Assembly (NCBI GenBank): GCA_964425605.1
Contig: CAYRNR010000025.1
Span: 1 to 64,000, forward strand
DNA length: 64,000 bases
From: CAYRNR01 sp964425605
Lineage (GTDB): Bacteria; Myxococcota_A; UBA796; UBA9615; CAYRNR01
Reading direction: 5' to 3'
The position numbers were made by a program, and so were the translations under genes. Numbering within the stretch: position 1 is the first letter of the stretch; each line of letters begins with the position of its first letter. This document shows, piece by piece, positions 58,953 through 64,000 of the stretch. The notes under the pieces are model-generated. The model saw only the letters and a list, made by a program, of their open reading frames with translations. It did not search any database and was not told the DNA's origin.

Positions 58953-60144
58953 GCGCCCTCGGCGAGGCCCTGTGTGGACCCTCGCCGCGGTTCTCGCCCT
59001 GGTCCTGGCGGGGCCGGCGTCCGCGGCAGAGGGGCTTCCTCGCGACCTCGATCTCTCCCCCGTCGTCCGCGGTGGCTTCGGCGGCGGGGAGACCCGTGCC
59101 GACTGTGGCGAGCTGCTCCATCACCCGGTGATCCTGGTCCACGGTGACGCGCAGGGCCCCGAATCCTGGCTCGCGGGAGAGGACGGCGGAGTGGTCGGCG
59201 CGCTGGAGAACGCGGGCTTCGGCCCGTGCGAGATCTGGGCGCTGCAGGTGGGGGAGTCGGGCGTCCCCCTGCGCTCCCTCGAGGAGCTCACCGACGACGT
59301 CAAGGAGTTCGTCCACGCGGTGCTCGCCTACACCGGCGCCCCGCGGGTGCAGGTGATCGCAGAGGGCGCGGGCGCCGTGCTGGTCCACGCCAGCTTGCGA
59401 AAGTACGCCCTGCACGACCTGGTCCACACCGTGGTGTATCTCGACGCGCCGTTCGGCGGGCTCGCCGGGTGCGACGACGAGCGCTGCTTCGCCGGCGAGG
59501 TGCGGTGCTGCGCGCTGCGGGCCGGTTCCGGCTTCCTCCACCGGACCCTGCTGCCGCTCGAGAGCCCCGGGGGCCTGTCCGCGGTACCGGATCAGGGGCG
59601 CAGCGGTCATCTGAGCTACCTCGTGTTCGGCTCCACCGAGGCGGTCGACCTCGCCGCGCGATCCGCGGACCGTGGGTCGTGGATGCTCGATGGCGCGTGG
59701 AACCTCTCCTTCCCGGAGCTGTCCGAGCGTCCGCTCCACCGGGTGCCCGGGGCGTGGTCCGTGGTCCTGCGCGCCCTGTCGGACCCGGCCGTGGCCTGCA
59801 CCCGGGATCGGGACGCCGACGGCGACGGATTCTGCGCCGTACGAACCGGCGGCAACGACTGCGACGACTCCGATCCCGGCGTTCACCCCGGCGCCATCGA
59901 GATCGAGGCTGACGGTGTCGATCAGGACTGCAACCGACACGACCTGGACCGCCGCTTCGTCGGCTGGAAGTGCGAGCGGCCGATGGAGGACGTGGGCGGA
60001 CCGCCACTCGAAGTGGAGACCGCCGAGCTGCCGCCGCCGCGCCGGGACAGCCTCTACGTCGTCACCGTGGGAGTGCTCCTGCTGCTGGCGCTGGCCGTGC
60101 CGGTGGGTGTGGTCGCGTTTCTGCGGGTGCGTCTCCGCTCCTGA
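58942..60144 (+). CDS. Lipase-like protein with degenerate nucleophile, MopE motif and C-terminal TM helix
   Basis: A 400-residue protein. TTG 58942 gives a basic n-region before the signal helix (TLAAVLALVLAGPASAAEG); GTG 58972 is an alternative. The alpha/beta-hydrolase part opens HPVILVHGDAQGPESW. At the nucleophile elbow, where GxSxG is expected, the sequence is VIAEGAGAVL, so the serine is absent. A Cys-rich region follows. At about residues 285-335 lies a MopE-type metal motif (DRDADGDGFC, GGNDCDDSDPGVHPGA, DGVDQDCN), and a C-terminal helix (LYVVTVGVLLLLALAVPVGV) with an Arg tail anchors it. Likely a non-catalytic surface binding protein. Confidence 0.78.
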   Translation: MGAERPRRGPVWTLAAVLALVLAGPASAAEGLPRDLDLSPVVRGGFGGGETRADCGELLHHPVILVHGDAQGPESWLAGEDGGVVGALENAGFGPCEIWALQVGESGVPLRSLEELTDDVKEFVHAVLAYTGAPRVQVIAEGAGAVLVHASLRKYALHDLVHTVVYLDAPFGGLAGCDDERCFAGEVRCCALRAGSGFLHRTLLPLESPGGLSAVPDQGRSGHLSYLVFGSTEAVDLAARSADRGSWMLDGAWNLSFPELSERPLHRVPGAWSVVLRALSDPAVACTRDRDADGDGFCAVRTGGNDCDDSDPGVHPGAIEIEADGVDQDCNRHDLDRRFVGWKCERPMEDVGGPPLEVETAELPPPRRDSLYVVTVGVLLLLALAVPVGVVAFLRVRLRS

Positions 60145-60160
60145 ATCACGGTCCGGAAGC

Positions 60161-61180
60161 TCAGTCGTCGAATCGGTAGTCGAGCTTGGCGCCGATCTCG
60201 TTGAGCAGGTCGATGTCGTAGTTGGGCTGGAGCAGGGTCAGGGCCTCGTCGCGGCTCATCAGGTTCTGGCGGATCATCTTGCTCATCTCCACGTGGTAGT
60301 GGGAGTAGCCGTAGAACCGCATCGAGTTGTGCACCGCGAGGAAGTTGAGGTAGCAGTTGGTCGACTGCCGCGGGTAGGAGTGCTCGGGGAACTCCCAGCC
60401 CACCTCCTTCTTGAGCATGTCCACGTACTCCTCGGGATCGGTGGGCAAGAACCAGTGGGGGGAGAGCACGGTGGTCTTGAAGCGCTTCTTCGCCCGCTTC
60501 AGCACCTCCTCCATGGAGGAGGGGAAGTCCTTGTACTTGGGCTCACGGCGGATACGAGCGAGGAACTCGACCGTGGCCTCGCCCATGCGGTGGAACTCGG
60601 GCGCAGACGTATTGCAGGCGCACTTGGACATCACGCCCTCGGTCGTGGATTGGCCCTTGGTCCAGCCCGCGACGATCAGCGGGATGCGCCACTGCGCGGC
60701 GATCTTGAAGGTGGTGTCCATGTACCAGATCGAGCACAGGTGGCAGATCACGGCCTGGGACTCGCTGTGCAGCAGCTCACGGACCATGTCGTGGATGAAG
60801 GTCGAGCGGTACTGGAGGTAGGAGACGTCGAGCACCTCGACCGCGCGCTTGACGTTGTCCATGGCGTCAGGGGTCTCGAAGCCGTGGTCGAAGGTGAACG
60901 CCAGCGGGTTCATCTTGTATCGGCGCTTCATGTACACCAGCGCGGACGTGCTGTCCTTGCCACCGCTGCACATCACCAGGCAGTCGTACTCCCCCTTGCC
61001 GCGGTGCTTCTTGAGCATCCGGTAGAAGTCGGTCTCCAGCGGCGGGGGCGCGCCCCGGCCCGCTGCCATCATCCGGTCGTGGTCGCGGCAGACGTTGCAC
61101 ACGCCCTCGCTGTCCAGGGTGATGTCCGGTGGCCTGTGCGGCAGCACGCAGCGGCTGCACAGGGGGTGCTGCTCATACAT
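60161..61180 (-). CDS. PP-loop amidotransferase/thiotransferase-like protein (WbpG/WbuX-type)
   Basis: A 339-residue protein from ATG 61180 behind AGGAGGGG. An N-terminal zinc-type site CSRC...CNVC (Cys8, 11, 28, 31) precedes the PP-loop LVMCSGGKDSTSA (Ser72-Gly-Gly-Lys-Asp-Ser77), the layout of the N-acetyl sugar amidotransferase family (WbpG/WbuX). Further Cys lie in ICHLCSIWY and MSKCACNTS. WbpG uses ammonia from partner proteins (HisH/HisF-like) to form acetamidino sugars; no such partners are here. Instead the gene overlaps a TusA-like sulfur-carrier gene by 8 bp, so thiolation is a strong alternative. Confidence 0.84.
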   Translation of the reverse strand: MYEQHPLCSRCVLPHRPPDITLDSEGVCNVCRDHDRMMAAGRGAPPPLETDFYRMLKKHRGKGEYDCLVMCSGGKDSTSALVYMKRRYKMNPLAFTFDHGFETPDAMDNVKRAVEVLDVSYLQYRSTFIHDMVRELLHSESQAVICHLCSIWYMDTTFKIAAQWRIPLIVAGWTKGQSTTEGVMSKCACNTSAPEFHRMGEATVEFLARIRREPKYKDFPSSMEEVLKRAKKRFKTTVLSPHWFLPTDPEEYVDMLKKEVGWEFPEHSYPRQSTNCYLNFLAVHNSMRFYGYSHYHVEMSKMIRQNLMSRDEALTLLQPNYDIDLLNEIGAKLDYRFDD

Positions 61181-61430
61181 CGGGTCCCCTCCTAACCAGC
61201 AGAGTCCATTGATCGCCCGCGCGCCGAATGTCGAGCACCTCGTGGCCCTCCTGTTTCAGGGTCACGGGAACGTTCTCGTAGGCCTCACCGTCATCGATCA
61301 ACAGCCGCAGCAGCTCGCCCGGGTCCATCCACTCCAGGCGCATGATCGCCTGGCTGGAGTTGCGGGGACACGCCACATCCGTCAGATCGAGCATCTCGTC
61401 GGCGTCGGTGGGGTTCTTCGTGGCCATCAT
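61173..61430 (-). CDS. TusA/SirA-like sulfur carrier
   Basis: An 85-residue protein. LDLTDVACPRNSSQA carries the TusA signature Cys-Pro (Cys21-Pro22); the following residues are Arg-Asn, so the usual CPxP second Pro is replaced. DPGELLRLLIDDGEAYENVP and EGHEVLDIRR complete the fold pattern. TusA relays persulfide sulfur to thiouridine synthase and other sulfur acceptors. The stop overlaps the start of the PP-loop gene (8 bp), which argues for joint action. It lies 37 bp after the SGNH gene in the same operon. Confidence 0.85.
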   Translation of the reverse strand: MMATKNPTDADEMLDLTDVACPRNSSQAIMRLEWMDPGELLRLLIDDGEAYENVPVTLKQEGHEVLDIRRAGDQWTLLVRRGPDV

Positions 61431-61467
61431 CAGACGATAGGAAGCGGCGCCCGTGGGTGCAAGGCGT

Positions 61468-62601
61468 TCACCGAGGCCAGGGCTCGATGAGCACGGGGAC
61501 GAGCAGCTCGGCGATCAATCGTGCCCCTTCGGCGTTGGGGTGTGAGCCGTCGAAGGCCAGCGCCATGTCCACGGGCTTGCGGTCGAGGTAGGCGTACACC
61601 TCGTCGGAGACGAACTGGTATCGATCGGGATCGACCTGGACGGTGAGCAGGTTCTCGGGTGAGCCGTCCACGTATCGGATCAGCGTCTGCTCGGTGGCCT
61701 GGGTGTGGAGCACCACGCCGTCGGTCATCTCGCGCTCGCGAAAGGCCTGCTCCAGGTCCACGAGCGGGACTCGATGCGTCTGCGCCGCGCGGCGCACCTC
61801 CTCGGTGAGTTCGAACACGTCGGGGAAGGGGAAGAAGCTGTTGGCGGGGGGCACCATCAGCACGACCCGGGCGCCCGCGCCCCGGCAGAGGCGAATCATC
61901 TCGGCCAGATTCGAGGTGAGCCCCTCCACCATCTGCTGGTGCCGATCGTCGGGCAGCTTCAACCGGAGCTGGTCCGGGAAGGTGTGCTCGGGCACCGCGA
62001 CCGTGTCGTTGACTCCCACGCAGATGACCACGATGGCCGGGTTCAGCGGCAGGAACTCGTGCTCCAGGTGGTACAGCGCCTTGTGGCTGTCGGCGCCATG
62101 GAAACCGCCGTTGATCACCTGGTACTGACCGTGGGATTGGAGCAGGCGTTCCAGGGTGGCCGGGTAGGTCTCGTGATCGGCGACTCCGTACCCGAACGTG
62201 ATCGAATCCCCGACGGTCACCACCCGTGTGACGCCGGGCGGGGGCACGAGCGAATACTCCTCGACGCCCCGGTTGCCCACGGAGTTCGTGGAGCAGCGGT
62301 GCTCGATCCGCTTGGTGATGCGGCTGGCGTACTCCGCCTCGTCCCCCCTGAACGGCAGGGGGTGCGGCCGACCCGGGATGACGCACCTCGCGTCCCTGAG
62401 ATCCGGCTTCACCTGCGGCCAGCCCTGGCTGTTGATGTAGAAGATCGGGTCCGAGATGAGGGGCCCCGCCGATGGCTGCGGTACGAGCCACGCGTACAGG
62501 GCGTAGGCGACCACGACGCTCGCGACGACGAGCAGCGACCACTGGACGAGGCGTCGGAGGGGGTTGACCGGGGTAGGCTGCGCGCTGCGTGTGTCCGGCA
62601 C
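61468..62601 (-). CDS. SGNH/GDSL hydrolase, type A paralogue
   Basis: A 377-residue protein from GTG 62601; ATG 62628 would add nine residues but lies within a -10-like TGCTATGCT, so I favour the GTG behind AAGAGG. One anchor helix (LLVVASVVVAYALYAWLV). SGNH landmarks: VVTVGDSITFGYGVADHETY, YQVINGGFHGADSHKA, VVICVGVNDTV, MVPPANSFFPFPDV and FDGSHPNAEG with Asp and His. All four blocks match the 7381-8499 protein, so the two are recent paralogues. It heads an operon with the TusA-like and PP-loop genes. Confidence 0.88.
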   Translation of the reverse strand: MPDTRSAQPTPVNPLRRLVQWSLLVVASVVVAYALYAWLVPQPSAGPLISDPIFYINSQGWPQVKPDLRDARCVIPGRPHPLPFRGDEAEYASRITKRIEHRCSTNSVGNRGVEEYSLVPPPGVTRVVTVGDSITFGYGVADHETYPATLERLLQSHGQYQVINGGFHGADSHKALYHLEHEFLPLNPAIVVICVGVNDTVAVPEHTFPDQLRLKLPDDRHQQMVEGLTSNLAEMIRLCRGAGARVVLMVPPANSFFPFPDVFELTEEVRRAAQTHRVPLVDLEQAFREREMTDGVVLHTQATEQTLIRYVDGSPENLLTVQVDPDRYQFVSDEVYAYLDRKPVDMALAFDGSHPNAEGARLIAELLVPVLIEPWPR

Positions 62602-62623
62602 TGCAAGGAACCTCTTCGTCGCC

Positions 62624-62632
62624 AGCATAGCA
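62624..62632 (-). promoter_or_regulatory. Extended -10 (TGCTATGCT) of the SGNH/TusA/PP-loop operon
   Basis: Minus-strand TGC plus TATGCT. If used, the transcript starts near 62617, downstream of ATG 62628, leaving GTG 62601 as the first usable start. It agrees with other TGCTAxxxT elements in the window. Confidence 0.4.
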
Positions 62633-62672
62633 TGTGTGTATCCTGAATCGACGTGTAGGTCTGGAGGTGGAC

Positions 62673-63008
62673 ATGGACAAGACGGAGTACGAGCTGAGTA
62701 TCGACCAGCGGAAGCTCATGTGGGCCGCCATCGGCCTTCTCGCGGTCCTGTGGGTGATCCTGGGGATCGGGCTGCTCGGATTGCGGGCGCGCGTGCACGA
62801 GCTGGCCATGGTGGGGGGGCCGGGCTACGTGGCGAGCTACGGCAACGCGATCGGCGCCACCGTGGACAATCGTCCGAGCGACCCCTACAGTCCGTATCCA
62901 GTCCAGGACGAGGCCGGTGGACCGGCGAACGACGGCATGGTTCCCCCGATGGAGCCGATCCCGGACGGCGAGAACCCCGATATCACGGCGCCGCCGCCTG
63001 CCCCATGA
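62673..63008 (+). CDS. Small single-pass membrane protein, unknown function
   Basis: A 111-residue protein from ATG 62673, behind CTGGAGG. A charged start (DKTEYELSIDQRK) precedes one helix (LMWAAIGLLAVLWVILGIGLLGL). The outer 65 residues are Gly/Pro/Asn-rich (PSDPYSPYPVQDEAGGP, PDGENPDITAPPPAP) and probably disordered. I do not recognise a family. It is divergent from the SGNH operon and 82 bp upstream of the next SGNH-like gene. Confidence 0.65.
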   Translation: MDKTEYELSIDQRKLMWAAIGLLAVLWVILGIGLLGLRARVHELAMVGGPGYVASYGNAIGATVDNRPSDPYSPYPVQDEAGGPANDGMVPPMEPIPDGENPDITAPPPAP

Positions 63009-63090
63009 ACCTCTGTCTCCCCGCTGCCCTGACCGGTAGCCCTTTGATGTCGTCGGAGATCCACGATCTGTCCCGGGCTTGCACGCGACC

Positions 63091-64000
63091 ATGACGAGAT
63101 TTCACAGTTCACCTTGGAAGCCCGTCCGGATTCCCCTCAAGAGGGTGTGCTGGATCGGAGGTGGTGCGCTCGCGGTGGCCGCGGTGGCCGCGTTGGTGTG
63201 GGCCGCGATGGGATACCCCCTCGTGTTCCAGGGGGAGAAGCAGTCTTGGGATCCGCCGGGCCCGGGGATGCTGATCCCGGTACAGATCGCGGGCCTGCGC
63301 AGCGCCAGGTGCATCCTCCCCGACATCCCCCACCTGGTGGCCGAGGGCGGGTACATTCCGCCCAGCCGCCGGACCCGAGCGTTCCACTACTCCACGAACT
63401 CGCTGACCTACCGCGGAGTCCGTGAGTACGAGCTCGCGAAGCGACCGGGCGTCTTCAGGGTGCTGGTCTTCGGGACCGGGGTCACCTACGGCATCGGAGT
63501 GGACGACGAGGACGTGTATTCCGAGATCCTCGAGCGCAAGCTCAACCGCAAGGGGAGGCAGACGTACGAGGTGTACAACCTGGCCTTGCCGTGCTCCACG
63601 ACCGACCTCGGCGTCAACGAGCTACGGCGAGCCACCCATGAGTTCGAGTACGACTTCGTGATCTTCTGCTACGGCGTCAACGATGGCCTGACGATGTTCG
63701 GGAAGTCGCCGGACTACTACGCCGAGACGTTGCGGTCGCTGGTTCGCCTGAAGAAGACCCAGCGGATTCCGATGGTGGTGGCCATCGAACCGAGGGGCAC
63801 GTTCTACCCCTGGTCCTACGAGGAGTACCGGGGACACTTCGACGCCATCGTCGGCGCCGATCCCGAGATGGACGTGATCGACTTCCCGGCCATCCTGGAC
63901 GAGGTCGAGAAGCACCACGGACTGCGGCTGGTCCGGGAGGGCGGCTCCCAGAAGGTGATCGAGTACCTGTGGGGACACCCTCGCACCCTGTTCGAGGTCC
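63091..64000 (+). CDS. SGNH-like protein lacking the nucleophile, 5' part (cut by window edge)
   Basis: Open from ATG 63091 to the right edge; 303 residues are visible and no stop occurs. A basic N-terminus (WKPVRIPLKR) and one helix (GGALAVAAVAALVWAAMG) lead to an SGNH pattern: YSTNSLTYRGVREYEL, then VLVFGTGVTYGIGVDDEDVY, where GDSITFG of the paralogues has become GTGVTYG, so the catalytic Ser is lost. YNLALPCSTTDLG and IFCYGVNDG (Asn kept) follow. Either a pseudoenzyme or an error at this codon. The catalytic Asp-His block lies beyond the window. Confidence 0.8.
   Translation, partial: MTRFHSSPWKPVRIPLKRVCWIGGGALAVAAVAALVWAAMGYPLVFQGEKQSWDPPGPGMLIPVQIAGLRSARCILPDIPHLVAEGGYIPPSRRTRAFHYSTNSLTYRGVREYELAKRPGVFRVLVFGTGVTYGIGVDDEDVYSEILERKLNRKGRQTYEVYNLALPCSTTDLGVNELRRATHEFEYDFVIFCYGVNDGLTMFGKSPDYYAETLRSLVRLKKTQRIPMVVAIEPRGTFYPWSYEEYRGHFDAIVGADPEMDVIDFPAILDEVEKHHGLRLVREGGSQKVIEYLWGHPRTLFEV

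Noticed and set aside
60161..61180. Naming the PP-loop enzyme wbpG
   Set aside because: Only the family layout matches; the HisH/HisF-type partners are missing and a TusA-like gene overlaps it, so a specific symbol would be misleading.
1..64000. tRNA or rRNA genes, phage or plasmid modules
   Set aside because: No gap is large enough for rRNA; no acceptor/T-loop pattern was seen in gaps; no integrase, transposase, terminase or replication genes are present.

Overview
The window is about 64 kb of uniformly GC-rich, densely coded bacterial DNA with no rRNA, tRNA, phage or plasmid genes. Several traits point to Myxococcota or a nearby former deltaproteobacterial lineage: formylglycine-generating-enzyme-like (SUMF1) lipoproteins, FG-GAP/VCBS and RCC1-like surface proteins, a MopE-type acidic Cys motif, Asp/Ser linkers of the form DDDDSAGDDDD, and a MYXO-CTERM-like tail (Cys-Ser-Cys, hydrophobic helix, Arg-Arg-Arg). 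Taxonomy is inference from gene content only. Many genes start with GTG or TTG and overlap the previous stop by 4 bp (ATGA, GTGA, TTGA), so operons are tightly coupled.

Layout. 0-10.8 kb: the end of an SDR gene, a DUF123 GIY-YIG protein, two SUMF1-domain exported proteins around a phosphoesterase and a periplasmic-binding-type protein, then SGNH hydrolases mixed with an iron-sulfur aldo/keto reductase and a PP-loop ATPase. 10.9-25 kb: a VCBS-repeat protein, then a 3136-residue secreted protein made of 92 Asp/Cys-rich units, then two paralogous polytopic membrane proteins. 25-44.4 kb: nine radical SAM enzymes, six with the N-terminal B12-binding layout, together with an FAD oxidoreductase, a hotdog thioesterase, an isoprenylcysteine-methyltransferase-like enzyme and a flippase-like membrane protein. 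This stretch is interrupted by two surface proteins and an AlkC-type DNA glycosylase. 44.4-52.4 kb: GT-C-like membrane proteins and two large SGNH proteins. 52.4-55 kb: a GNAT, a crotonase and a DpgA-like type III polyketide synthase. 55-64 kb: a second PP-loop ATPase, degenerate hydrolase-fold lipoproteins, a MITE-like element, a DegT-type aminotransferase, and a TusA-like/PP-loop/SGNH operon, ending inside a last SGNH-like gene.

How the genes may work together (inference). B12-radical SAM enzymes, a radical SAM enzyme resembling those that cross-link lipid tails, a thioesterase, a membrane methyltransferase, a flippase-like protein and several SGNH enzymes suggest a neighbourhood for building and decorating a hydrophobic metabolite, lipid or glycan at the envelope. 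PP-loop ATPases recur beside SGNH genes, once with a TusA-like sulfur carrier, which suggests adenylation-dependent amidation or thiolation.

The strongest direct observation is in the giant protein. From unit 24 on, every unit carrying an extra adjacent cysteine (DCC) is followed immediately by a unit with an extra cysteine at the DxDC position, in 33 of 33 cases, which suggests inter-unit disulfide pairing. The same region also shows a longer 22-23-unit periodicity. At DNA level there is a recurrent extended -10 promoter element, and one promoter (TTGACA, 17 bp, TACGTT) occurs twice.
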